DNA of 64,000 nucleotides from Leucaena leucocephala (taxonomy: Eukaryota > Streptophyta > Magnoliopsida > Fabales > Fabaceae), in the NCBI GenBank assembly GCA_037074615.1, contig CM073551.1, positions 17,483,750-17,547,749 of the forward strand, in the 5' to 3' direction. The notes beneath the pieces are model-generated. The model had not been told where the DNA came from. It did not search any database and saw nothing but the letters and a program-made list of their open reading frames with translations. Position 1 is the stretch's first letter; each line of letters opens with the position of its first letter. Below, one piece after another: positions 10,520-22,956 of this stretch. Both the position numbers and the translations under genes were made by a program.

Positions 10520-13500
10520 ACTACATGGAAAAAGTAGATTATTAGAGAATTTGAAAACCCCAAGATTTTGAACAGGCTCCCTCCGGTGATTGGGCAGAGG
10601 ATTAAATTTAAGATTTTTTTTTAATAGAATAATCCCATGGATCTGAATTAGGATTTAATTTGAATAAATGTGAATAGGCTCTCCTCTCCTTTAAATTATT
10701 CTAGAATATTTTTATTTAATTCTTAAGATTTTTAGAGTATTTGCTGTTAATGCTTTTAATTGTTTGGATTATGACTAAATAGATAGAATAGATAGGTCTT
10801 AACATATTTATTGGTATACCTTTTGAGGAATTGAATAAAGTTGACATTTTAGTATTCCCTTCCTCAAGTTCTTTTTTTTCCCCCTCTCCATTCGTTTGGT
10901 TTCTTACTCTAATCTTCTTACTCTTTTCCCTCCTCTCTTTTCTCTCCCCGCCTTTGGCCTTCACGTTCTATATCAATTTGGTTTCAGATGTAGGCATTTT
11001 CAAGAAAAGGATTAAACTTACATCCCGTACTTGATGTTGTGATTATCCAGTTCACCAATAATAATGTGCCATCTGTATATTTTAAACACCTTGGCATTAA
11101 TGTCGTTGCTCTTTCTCCATCTCCGTTCCCGCTCTCCAACTGGATACCAAAAGGACGATACAGGGCTTCAGGCTTCCAAAACGAGCTTCCAGTGGATTTA
11201 GTTTTATTTTTTAATCAAAACGACCTAATTAAACTTGTTTGAAGCCTGAAACATCTATTCATACTAGAGAAAAAAGATAAGGATCATATTTCCTCAATAC
11301 AATGTGATGCTATAACCAGAGGCTTCCAAAAGTGCTGACAATGGAATGTGTTTGGCTTTAAGATTCTGAAGTATTGAATTTTCGAACAAGAGAGATAATT
11401 GATTGAAACTGAAAGAAAATACAATCACCCGTAAAATAAACCCAAAAAATATCGATGATGTAGTGATGGCCGCTGCACCTTCAGTTCGGGCCACCATCTT
11501 TAGTTGTCGATCATCTTCGTCGTCCTATGAATTGATGATTTATAGATGGCCGCTGCACCTTGTGCTTGGCCACTGTATCTACTCTTAATAATCACCGCTG
11601 CAGCTGCTTAGCGGCAAATAGGGTCTTAGGGTTTGTCTTTGGGTTGCAGCTGGATAGCCTTGACGGAGATGGGGAGAGCAGCGGCGTTACTGTTCAGGTG
11701 GTTAAAAAGTACAGATGGGACATTATTATTGGTGAACTTGATAATCATAATATGAACTACTGGATGTAAGTCTAGTCCTCAAGAAAATACTTTGGATCTT
11801 TTTTTATAAGGCATTTGATAGTTTCAGAAATTATTATATATTTTTTTCATATATATATATATATATATATATCCATATTTACTAAAGCTAATATTCAAGA
11901 TCCCTTAAATTTTATGAAAATAATTAATATTTTTAATTATTTTTATTGAGACGTGAATTAATTAAAAATTAATTATATTTAGAAGGCGTAGCATATTTGT
12001 CTGAGGAACAAGACAAATTTGAGATAGGCTAACAATTGCTTCACGTACTTTTCATTTGATTCTGATTGGCATATATATGCGTGCGTGTGTGTGCGTGCGC
12101 GTGTGTATTATCCCAACCTACGTTCTCTATCATTTATGATTCATGGATGAACGTGTATTTGGAAAATAAAGTCAATTTATATTGGGAATATTCGTGCTTT
12201 AAATTATGAATTTTATGGAATTCAATTTATAATAACAGTTAATTAATTTTAATAGTTATATTGTCTCCATCAGATCAACTAATTAATTTTAATAGTTGAC
12301 TCCGTCTTGATTTAATTTATTCATCATTTTAGGTCAATGATATATTTTTCCTTTATCAAATCAGTGAAATGTCATGATGTGGAATTAAAATAATCTATTC
12401 GTGGGATAAAATACAAATTAAAAGCCCATTATGATTGTAAAAAGGTAAGAATAATTTATTCTTGTGAAGCGCATCATCGCATTGATGATATGATGTAGAC
12501 TTTCCCACAAATTAAACTGTATTTACTCCTCAACTATAGACCTACCAATGATATGAATTTTTGAATGAAAAATTTATTTGAATAAAGAGTATAAAAATTA
12601 TAATCATAGAAAAATATCTTAATATCTTTGAAAATGTATGTTTCCGACTCCATGTTAATGTTCCTTTTATTTCTTTAAATTATTTACAATTTACAAGCCT
12701 GTAAGGGTTTTAAGTATAAAAATTGTACTCTCTTCAATTCGTTTTATAAGGTGCGTCTAACTATCTCACTCGAATCAATAAAAAGAGATTAAATCATTAA
12801 TTTTGTCTAAAAATAAAATAAATTTTAAAAAAATTCATATTTAAATATTTTTTATATTTAGATTGTATTTTTTCTTATAGTTAATGACTTTAAATAGGGG
12901 CAATATTAAAAAATTTTAATTAATATTAATAAGGACAATTTATATGTTGAAGATGCAACAATAAAGTGTGTGTATATGGGTGTATATGTGTGTGTATAAG
13001 AATCAAACCTTGACACGTCAAGACCTTTTACACTTCAATTCGAAATATGTCACTCAATAAAAAGTATTGTTGCTTTTAAATAATTTTGGAAAATTAGATT
13101 GTGTAGATAAACTATTTGGAGTAAGTGGAACGCCATTTTGTTCCCATGTACTTGCAATTTGCTAGGTTAGTGTCCGAAATATCGGACAACATTGGGAAGT
13201 TCTCGTACTTATTTATGTAAAATACTATATATTCCAGTTATATATGCATGACAGCGTGAGTAGTGCCTTAGACTTTAATTCCTTTTTTAGACAAAAAAAT
13301 ATTGGTTAATGACTCAAGTTAATTAAAATCAACTACTCCTAAGTGTGATATTAATTTCTATATATAGTAAAAGGGCCATGCACAAATTAGGTAATTCACA
13401 CGTTTTGATGACATTTCCCCACTAAATTTTAATTTCTTAATAAATTTACAATTATTTTCACTTAAAAAGCTTTTAATTTATTGAAGATATATGCCTAGTA

Positions 13501-14990
13501 CATTCAAATACTAAGAGTCAAATTGAATAAACGTCTCTAGAATTAAAAAATATTTATAAAAATACTTACATATGTGTATATCAACAAGATCATTATTTTG
13601 AACTCATGACCTTGTGAATTATGAGTCAATTCCTTACCAATGTTAAATTAATCTTTGTTAGTCACTCAATAGAGGTATGTATTTACACATCTGCCCATCA
13701 ACAAGATCATTACATCGACAATGAGATTTAAACTCATAATCATATGAATCATGAGTCAGCTTTTTATTAACTAGATAAATTTTATTGGCCCTAACTTCAA
13801 TTTGTGGGTTTCATATGACATAAATTATACTGAGAATTAATTAGATAATAAATTTTAACTATTGGAACACATTTAATTCTTTTGGTTCTATTATATGAAT
13901 GCTAAGATTGAGTCAATTAAACGCAATATTTTTTTTGTCCTCGTCATGGATTTGACAAAATATTATTTTCAGCTAGAACTTTTGTATCTTTATGCCAATT
14001 GCCAACGGCTTTCTAAGGCCACATTGCCCCTACCTGAATAAAATATTACTACATGATATTCTCATATATTATAAACATGTGCATTTAGATATTTACCTGA
14101 AAAGATAGAAAAATAATTTAAAATTAATATTCTAAATTAAATACATGAATTATTAAAAAATATTATTCAATTTTTAAAATATTTATTTTGCAACAAAGAA
14201 TGTTAAATTAATTTTTTTGTACATTTTGTTCACTTATCACACACTCAAACAAAATTTTATTTTCAAAATTAAACGTTATTTACTTGTTAGATTTTAATTC
14301 CATATAAAGACTACTGCTATGTTACTTTTTTTATTTTTTAATTATTTATAATCATTTTCTTGCTTATGCACCTGAATCATTCTATTAAGATAATCTTATT
14401 TGAAGTATAGTTGGATATTAAATATAGGTACCCCTCTCAATAAGAATTTAAATTTATGCAAAAAGTTTTTATATATCTCAATAAATTCAAATTTATGTTA
14501 TCCTTTAGAAATCGTTTATCAACTCAACAAAATTTGTGTATATTTTTTATCAACATAAATCTCATTGTATCTTATATTTTGATATAAAATATTTACTATG
14601 TTACAAAGAGATCTTAATGTTGTCACAAATTTCAATTCGTTTCCAATATAATAATATATTAAACAAACTAAATACCGAAAATTTCGACTCCCATAACTCA
14701 AAATCTGTGGGAGCGTGGGAAGCACATTCCATTTAGCGAGTGCTAAAGAAATGGTCACCCTGAAATCATCGGCCAGGGACGACGTCGTAATTGTTACTTA
14801 AGGAACAGAAAACTCAGGCCCGAAATTTCAGGAGTTCGTTAATGAAGCAGTTAATGGTGGTTATAAGCCGTTGAAGCAATTTCTTAATTTCTTCTCTCTC
14901 ATTTTGGGATCCACGTTTATATTTACTTCCATATCTAATTATCTTCTGTCTCAATTGTTTATGAGAAATTTTCGTGTGAACCTAGAGTGC
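10520..14990. other. Intergenic DNA upstream of the expansin gene
   Basis: No supported gene. It contains a polypyrimidine block (10855-10960), a repeated TGGCCGCTGCACCTT motif (11467 and 11546), an (AT)n run at 11848-11872, an alternating GT/GC tract (12076-12110), and a roughly 70-bp imperfect direct repeat starting CAACAAGATCATTA (13582 and 13698). A short open stretch near 14755-14890 (encoding NEAVNGGYKPLKQFLNF) has no recognised family and may be chance. Confidence 0.45.
12076..12110. repeat. Alternating purine-pyrimidine (GT/GC)n tract
   Basis: TGCGTGCGTGTGTGTGCGTG and the following bases alternate purine and pyrimidine for about 35 bp, flanked by an ATATATAT run. Such tracts can adopt Z-form DNA; any role is unknown. 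Confidence 0.8.
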
Positions 14991-15039
14991 CACATCATTT
15001 GTGTCTGACTATTTCCAAGTCAACAATTCAACATCTTTA

Positions 15040-15540
15040 TAACGGTTCGCGGCTGATGACTCATCTATTTCCAAGCCATTCAATTTTTTTAAAGAATAAA
15101 TAAATAAAACTTGGGAAATAAAACCTGAAGAAATTTGCCCTGCCCCTAGCGTAGCCTTGCCACATATCCATCGCCGGCCGGCTTGGAGTCCGTAGCTTTG
15201 CAGCATCTTTGATTTCAGTTTCGCTCACGGCACACATCCTTCCTCCGACATCGCTTGCGGCGCGTTCTTCTCTTGTTCCCATTTGGATTATGTGAAATTG
15301 AAAGGAGAAAAAGAAGAAAGGAAGAAATTTATTCTTTGAAACTGAAATCAAAGATGCTGCAAAGCTACAGACTCCATGTCGGCGGAGATGCGGCAAATTT
15401 TGGCTAGGGATAGGGCACACTTCTTCGGTGGCTTCAATTCCTCGGTCGAAGCTTGGTCTGATAAGTGTTCTTTTTCTAGGTTTTATTTATTCTTTTAAAA
15501 AAAATTGAATGGCTTGGAACCAGATGAGTCATCGGCCATG
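15040..15540. mobile_element. Foldback (long inverted-repeat) element
   Basis: The left arm (about 15045-15225) and right arm (about 15335-15535) are imperfect inverted copies. GATGACTCATCT ... CCAAGCCATTCAATTTTTTT on the left matches the reverse complement of AAATTGAATGGCTTGG ... CAGATGAGTCATC on the right. GTAGCTTTGCAGCATCTTTG on the left matches CAAAGATGCTGCAAAGCTAC on the right. The arms surround a roughly 110-bp loop. No transposase is present. It may be a Mutator-type foldback or a hairpin MITE; target duplications were not resolved. Confidence 0.75.
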
Positions 15541-15544
15541 AACT

Positions 15545-18120
15545 AGAAATACTTATATATACTTTTAGTACCACTCTATTATCTGAAGTCTGACTAATCA
15601 AAATATAACAACTAAAAGTAGAAGGTATTATATCTTACCCTAAGTGGTAGGGCCGTCGCCTGTTTGAATACTACATTAGCCCAATTCAGATTAGTTTGAC
15701 TTATAATTCTTTAAAGGGTTTATTATGATACTAAATGCTCATAGAAAAAAGAGAGTAAAGTCGCATCAGTTAGATAATTCTTTTTATATCCTTGATTAAT
15801 CTCCACCTAATTTAGCTAAGGTGGATCTTGATTAGGGAGGATAATTTCTTATAACCTCTTTAATTTTTTGCAATGATATCCAGTGTATTACTAAAAAAAC
15901 AGAGAGTTAAAACTAATATCCTTCATTATACTTAAATGGAAATTTAGTTTGCCCAATAAAAATGGCACATATGTTTCTTAAACATAAGAACCAAGGTGCA
16001 GGAGAAGCAAGAGAACTCATGAGAGAATTAATTAATATTATCTTAAGGGGGTTACTGACTAAATATTTTACACATTCAAACATCATGTGTTATAAGAAAT
16101 TATTATCAGTCAGGTTAATAACTCGCCGGCTTCAACAAATTCTCTATTTTCATTTATTAATGGAATATTTTCAGCATATGGATATGGTATTAGAGAAAGG
16201 TTGAAGTATCACATTTTAATGTGTTTTTTTGGTACAAACATTTCAATATGTTAATTGAGTGGCACCGGTTTCACCCTGGTGATTGATAGTAAATTTGATC
16301 CTATTGCTCTCCTACAAGCGTTAGTTTCCCAGTCCTACTTTTATTTTTTTTTCAAAAAAAAAATGTTAATTGAGTCTTCAGTGAATCGGGTCGCGTTCAT
16401 ATCGGATCGGGTCTAGGGGATCCGGATGAGTGAGGAAGACGAGCGGTACGACGGTTTCGGTCCTAACTTAAAAAAATTAATGAGGTGCTGGGCTGAACTA
16501 TTTCCCTCCTGCGAAACGAGTGATTTAACCAAAGGGATATGACTAGCCCGAATCTGTGGCCCAATCCAAACAAGAAAAATTATAGGAGATTCTAGGGCTG
16601 ACACAAGATGATAATAATAATTTATACCCAAAAAAAAAAGATGATAATAATAATAATAATAATTACTATTAAATAAATTAATTTCTATAATTGCATTCGT
16701 GCCTCAAAGTATTTACCCTTTTTACCCAATATTTACAGAAATTAAACTTTGACCCTATAAATCTTGAAAATTATACTTTTTTCCCCAAAGTTTCAGAATT
16801 ACATTTTTGTCAGAGTACATTAGGGGTGTTTATCATTGTCCCATCTAAACACCCATATTGTAAACCTCTCGATTTTTTATTTGAAGTCTCTAAATTTTCC
16901 CTAATTATTAATAGACTCTGGAGAGTACTGAAATTTGTTTAGTTGGTGATAGATATGAAAATCTTGTAATTTGTGACACTCAATATCATATTGCATTCAT
17001 AGCCCATAGGTGTGACATTATTAATGTAATTTTAGGGTTTGTGCTTTTGATGATAGGCATATAAGATCAGTTGGATAAAAATAAATCATAAAGATTTTAT
17101 GGTGTGGACAACAATACATAAGGGGAAGATATATAGTAATATGCTGCACTTACAGGTGTGTTTGGTAGAGAGTTATTAACAAATGCATTGTATGTATAAT
17201 AAGTTAGGTGAATGTCCCATTTTGTACTTCAAACACATTCATGTGTTCTTCAGTTTGTAGTTTGAACCATACTCCACAATTATACCCTCAATATATATAT
17301 ATAAATTATTATTGACATATTTTGGATTTTGGTGCACCGTTTTTCCAAATCAGATCAGAGGTTTTTCTCGAACAATGTATGAGAAATTAAAAATAAATAT
17401 AAAAATATGGATGATAAAATAAAATTTAATGTTGATTAATTAATGAGAGAAATAGTAGAATTAAAAAAATAAGTGCATTTAAAATCCGTTTTCATAAAAG
17501 ATATTATTTTCATTTGAGGTGTTATTTGCCTTTACATTTATGTTTTAATGTTTTATTGGGTCTAAATTTGTATATTTATAAAATGATTATAAATGGTAAA
17601 AGAAAAAATAAATATAACTGTATTATATAAACTCTCGCTTTTTATATTTTTTTTTCCTAACCACTTCATGTATGAGAATAAAATATCATTTTTTCTTGAT
17701 TTCAGATCTAAAATTTATACATATCATCATTATTAATAGACGACTAAGGAATGGGTTTAGGTTCAATAATTGTGAAATAGACGTACGAATCGAAATTTAA
17801 TAAAGAAAATGGAAGAAAGATCGATGCCATCATTTGGGGACTTGTTAAAAAAAATAAAGATGTCTTCGGTTGGTCATACATTATAATCCAGATCCTTGAT
17901 CTCATTCAATCAAATAATGTCTTATCATATTATTTAATTTGCTAATTCGTACATCACGACAGGATAAAGAGAGCATGGTCAACATCCACAAAAGCTTATG
18001 CTTTATAATACGATTTGCTTCACTATTCACACACCCTCTCGCCTGCCATCTTAATCTTGACGCAACTTTCTCACCAAATATTTAATTAAATTTATTATAT
18101 TTTAGGATTCTGACTCTGAG
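15545..18120. other. Intergenic DNA
   Basis: No supported gene. A moderately GC-rich patch at 16375-16600 is not recognised. The rest is AT-rich with short poly-A/T and ATA tracts. Confidence 0.4.
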
Positions 18121-18122
18121 AC

Positions 18123-18308
18123 TTTTTTTTATATAAAATTTTTTAGAAGACAGTTAGATTCGCCCACGATCTAAGGGTATGGTTAAATTTTTATTTTTCT
18201 TAGACAATATCAATATCGAGTAGGGCGAGTCGTCTATTACCCTCAGACGTAAATTTAAACATCTAAAATTTAAGATGTCTCTCCATATACCGCGACTAGA
18301 AACTTTTG
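18123..18308 (-). mobile_element. SINE-like family C, copy 2, truncated
   Basis: The plus strand carries CGCCCACGATCTAAGGGTAT, AATATCGAGTAGGGCGAGTC and GTCTATTACCCTCAGACGTA, matching the 3' body of the copies at 7343-7598 and 19423-19691. The match stops at CCGCGACTAGAAAC, so the tRNA-like head seen in the 19.4-kb copy is missing (5' truncation on the element's own strand). Confidence 0.7.
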
Positions 18309-18319
18309 ATTAACAAGGT

Positions 18320-19405
18320 ATAACTCCCTCAAAGTTGAACCAAATAATGTTAGGTGGCCTTTTTCTTTCTATAATTTTCATGATAATGATTAAATTATTA
18401 AAAATTAGATTAATCATTGAATTAGTTAGGACAATAGTTTAAAAGTTCGTGTTCAAATCATACTTAAATTGAGATCAACTCAACTATAATTAAAATAATA
18501 TATTTAATTAAAAATATAAAAGTGTTCATATATATATAACCTTGATGAGAAGAGTAATAGTTATATTAAAAATATATTAATACACAAATAAATAAAATAT
18601 TTTATATAAATCACACATAATCTACCAAAATAAAAAATAAAACATAAATTTGATAATTTGTTATTTTTTATTTGTTAACTCAAAATAATAAGCTTAATAA
18701 AGAGAGAGAGAAATATAAAATACAATGCAGTCAATTCGTCTAAAACTATTAACTAAGACTAGGAAAAAAAATTAGTTTACTAAATTACTATTAGGATGAC
18801 CGGTCGACCAAATTGAAGTTTAATACAATGCATTTAATTAGTTTCAACCAATTTTTTTAATCTCACTAAAATAGTTAACATGTGTTTAATTATAAAAAAA
18901 TCAATGCGAGTATTTTATTTTTGAGGTTGCTATCATCGTAAAAGCAACACAAATCTTTAGGTGATGTAGGTCCATCATCTCTTTCATTTTTTAAGCAACT
19001 AGTTTATCTTTTGTACTCATAACATATGGATTCTCTCCAATATTTAATTGAAGATCCATTAAAGAAAATGACAAAGAAAGTGATTAAGTTTAAATGACAT
19101 GCCCGGTTTCCAACCTAAATCCCGCAAAAGTAATTTAATTTTGTAAGGTAGTGAATAATGAACTCTATTTTTATATTAGTGTATGGCTATATGCCCTCTA
19201 ATTTAAAAAAAAAAACGGAGAATTTGCATTGAGTTGCCTAAGCAAAAAGTGCCAAACATTTAAGTTTGGCCTTTCAACTATTTAATAGTTAAAAAAAATA
19301 TTGTCCCTTTAATTTATTTTAAATTGAATCGTGTAGGACATGATTTTGTGACGTGGAACGAAGATAATAATGGGATTTGAATGCTGGTTTTCATCAATTT
19401 ATTTA
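18320..19405. other. Intergenic DNA
   Basis: AT-rich; nothing recognised between the two family C SINE copies. Confidence 0.4.
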
Positions 19406-19422
19406 ATTACATATGTTATCCT

Positions 19423-19691
19423 TTTTTTAGTATAAAAATTTTTAGAAAGGGGTTGGGCTCACCCACGATCTAAGAACAGGACGAAGTCTCCCTTCCTCCT
19501 AGGCCATATCAATGTCAGGTAGAACGAGCCATCTATTACCCTCAGGCGTAAACCTAGGTACCCAGGAGCTAAGATGTCTCCCCAAGCGTCGCGATTAGAA
19601 CTATAATAAAGTGATACTCTCCAGGGATCGAACACGTTCGAAATGGTCATATATCTCACCCCTTCACTAATTAAACCCACGGACAATGAGT
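19423..19691 (-). mobile_element. tRNA-derived SINE, family C, copy 3 (best preserved)
   Basis: Flanked by a 17-bp near-perfect target-site duplication (ATTACATATGTTATCCT at 19406-19422; ATTACATATGTCATCCT at 19692-19708). On the minus strand the head contains GTGTTCGATCCCTGG, a good Pol III B box. The body ends TGGGTGAGCCCAACCCC followed by a T/A-rich tail. About 269 bp, longer than families A and B. A 75-codon open frame inside it is incidental. Confidence 0.87.
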
Positions 19692-19709
19692 ATTACATAT
19701 GTCATCCTA

Positions 19710-21220
19710 ATTTTTCTTATTCTTTCTTTATTTATAATTCTAGCGGATTTCGATTATTGTTGTTTAATTGATTTTGAAATATTTAAGTATCATGCAAAAT
19801 ATTGCAAGTGAAGTTTGCTATTGCAAGGAGATTATTTTCTAATAGTACTATTAAAATCTGCAAATCAAATCTCTTAAACTTTCAAATTCATGGGGATAAA
19901 AAAAATATACTTAAATTTTTTGTTTATTTGAATCCCTTTGAGACGAGCCATGCATATATTAAAGTTAAAGGGTTGGACATTATAATATGTATAATATAGG
20001 TTTGATGATAATAAATATTAAAGAAATTAACTATAACTAAACTTTAATATTTTCATATACATAGTAACTAATAACTATAACCGTGGAACAAAGTATTTCA
20101 AATGCTTTTAGTTATATTATTCCATATTATTTATATTTGGAGAGAAATTGCTTATTTGTACTAAAACTTCTACATACTCTTATTAATTGATCCTTCAACT
20201 CTACTAAATTCTATGTCTTGTATAGTTAATTCCCCTCGTGCTATACTCAATTAGCTAAATAAATTAAAGGGTTATATAATACCCAATATACTGATCTTAT
20301 TTCTTATATGCGTCTAGTATCCTAATCTTATTTGTAGTACAATTTTACACATAATTTTTTTAATTTTGTACAATTTTGGTACTTAAGAAATAAGATTATG
20401 TATCAAATCATACTAAATTAAAAAGATTATAGGTGAAATTATACCAAATTAAAAAGATTATGGATAAAATTATACCACAAATAAAATTAGGATACTGGAC
20501 GTATACGAAAAATAAGATCAAAATATTATGTGTTATAAAATCTTAAATTAAATAACTAAGTAATGGCAGAGAATCATCTACTAATTAAATATAAAAAGAA
20601 TCATATGATCAAGATTAAAAATGTTCATTGATTAATGAAATCAAAATCACGGGGGGATTTTCTCATTTTCCTTTGGTCTATTCTATTCATTATTGAACAT
20701 GTGAAACAAAATCACCTTTTCTTATTCATTGAGCTCATGTGAGCATACAATGCATGGCAATAATTAAAGACAACGCATTGGAACTTTTACAGCTACATTT
20801 GAATAATGACCCCAGTTAGTTACTACTGTAATATAATGCTTTACAGCTCACACAAAATGGGATTAATTAACCCCACTATTATATTTTGCTTGTAGAATAA
20901 GCAAGTTTGTTATAACTACATTATGATTGATTTCATTTTTCAATCCTACATGCAGCCTTCCTCGCTGTAATTTTTTTTTGTCATGATGATTTTAAAGTAA
21001 TGTCAAGGTACAGTAATAAATCGAACATCATTTGAGACAATAACAGTTGTAATACAATTTTTCTCTTGTAATTATTGGGTAAATTTGATTATGTTTTAAC
21101 AAAGTGTTTATTATTAAACTAAATATAACAATTATTTGTCTTTGACATGGAATTTTGTTATCTTAATTAAAGTTTATCAACAGCTCACCTAATTACCTTA
21201 TGATGAGGAGTGAAACAATA
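19710..21220. other. Intergenic DNA
   Basis: Nothing coding recognised. The interval 20270-20530 holds an imperfect inverted repeat (ATCTTATTTCTTATATGCGT against ACGTATACGAAAAATAAGAT), perhaps a small MITE. Confidence 0.45.
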
Positions 21221-21222
21221 TA

Positions 21223-21550
21223 CTCCCTCCCTCCCTCTGTTACTTATTATAAAATACATTTGTGGGTTATACCATATTCCTTTTTATAAGATGCACTTTA
21301 GGTATATCTAAATATTTATTGTATTTTTTTATTTTTACTTTTAATTAATTACATATATTCCTCGTTTATCTTTCCTACTCATTCTCTCTCACTCATTTTT
21401 CACTCATTCTCTCTCCCACCTACCTTTTTTTCTATAAATGAAGGTAATTTAAAAAAAAAAGTTACAATTTTTTTACATATAACTAATTTTAACCATCATT
21501 TCGAACAATACGGTTTATTTAGTTGTATCTTATAATAAAAAAAGGGGGAG
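21223..21550. mobile_element. Stowaway-like MITE with TA target duplication
   Basis: A TA dinucleotide (21221-21222) precedes CTCCCTCCCTCCCTCTGTTA, and the right end GGGGGAG is followed by TA (21551-21552). Terminal inverted repeats of the CTCCCTCCGTCC type with a TA duplication are the hallmark of Stowaway (Tc1/mariner) MITEs. 328 bp, AT-rich, no coding. Confidence 0.8.
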
Positions 21551-21859
21551 TATAATACTCCCTTAAGTCACAAATGTAAGAATTAGCAGAAGGTATATTT
21601 TGATCCTACATATAAAACATCTATTCATTTTATCTCTCATATTTATAATTTTTTTAAATTATCCTTATTAATTGAACATATCGAGTTGTTTTTAGGGAGT
21701 AGTTTTCAATAAAAATTATTAAAAGGAGTGCTTTAGAAAAACTTACACATTTTTTTATAAATATCTAATTTTTTAATTTTTATAAATTAATTATCTAACT
21801 CTTATATTTAATACTAAATTAGATATATTGTTTTGAGCCTACAAGCCTCTTCTAATACT

Positions 21860-22010
21860 TTTTAGTAGAGTCTAATATCATCGAACCGATAGGTAAATAT
21901 GCCACTTTGAACAAAATATTTTTTTATGTGCACAATATAGTTTAAATTTAAAATATTATATTTAAGGAAGCTAGTCATCTACTAATTGTGTTAAGTTTTA
22001 TTGGTAGCCC
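21860..22010 (-). mobile_element. SINE-like family B, degraded copy
   Basis: Plus-strand pieces TTAGTAGAGTCTAATATCAT and GTCATCTACTAATTGTGTTA plus TTTTATTGGT match, in reverse, the tail and head of the family B SINE at 58652-58840. The interior is diverged or deleted. Confidence 0.4.
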
Positions 22011-22956
22011 CTTCTAATATTTTAATTAAACTTGTGTTAATCGTTTAGTTTGCATCTTGGATTAATTTTGCCCAATAAAACTTCGAATATGTCTCTTCAC
22101 AAGTGAAAAGGTAAAAAATTGCAATATTCCCATCCTAGAAGCATGCCTAGGTTTTTTTGGGACAAAAAAAAATGCCTAGTTAAAAGTATAGTGATAAAAC
22201 AAAAGCAAAAACAAAAACCAAAAGTTGAGAAAAGAGAACTTAATGTATAATTTGTGTATTCAAGACATTAAAGAAATTCCTTGTGCAATGACAAGTGAAA
22301 TTCCTTGTACTTTTCATTCATTTCCCTTGTGAAGAAGAAAAAAACAAATTTGTACAATGGCGGCTTTCATTCTCCTGCAACAACATTATCACTTAGCTCT
22401 CTCCCGTCTCAATCTCCCAACAAACTTCAGATATACAATTAAACTCATCTCTGTACACACTCACAGACAGCCTTCTTTTACAAGCAAAAAAAAAAAAGCT
22501 TAACAAAACATCTTAACTTCTTCCCGTGATATTCTGAAACATGACAAAGTGAAAATATTTTTTTACAACATAGTATTCCTTGACCCAAATCTTTCAAAAG
22601 TCCCACCTCGATCCTCCCTATAACAATGGCCACAGAAATAACAGTTAGACCATTGTGACATGTGGGTCCCGTGCAGGTAATAGAGAAAGTTCAAATCCTT
22701 AAAAAACATCATCTTTGAAAAAATTACAATAAGATTCTAAAGAAAAAACTTAATCACTAAAAGGTCCATAATAAACGCGACAACATATTTTAGTACAAGA
22801 AACAACATATATATAACTACTTGTTGGACCTTTTTTATGATTAAATTCTTTCATAACGAAGGATGGAAGTGATTCTTCCATCTTCTTTCACTTTGTCATG
22901 AATTTTTATCAGGTGAACTTGTCAAACCTCAAACATAGCATAATTCGCAGAAGAAT

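Noticed and set aside
10831..11034. Pyrimidine-rich open frame encoding many Phe/Ser/Leu
   Set aside because: Low-complexity CT tract without family similarity.
12076..12110. GT/GC tract as a regulatory element
   Set aside because: A plain microsatellite; no nearby gene supports a function.
15061..15420. 119-codon open frame on the minus strand
   Set aside because: It spans both arms of the foldback element and resembles no protein.
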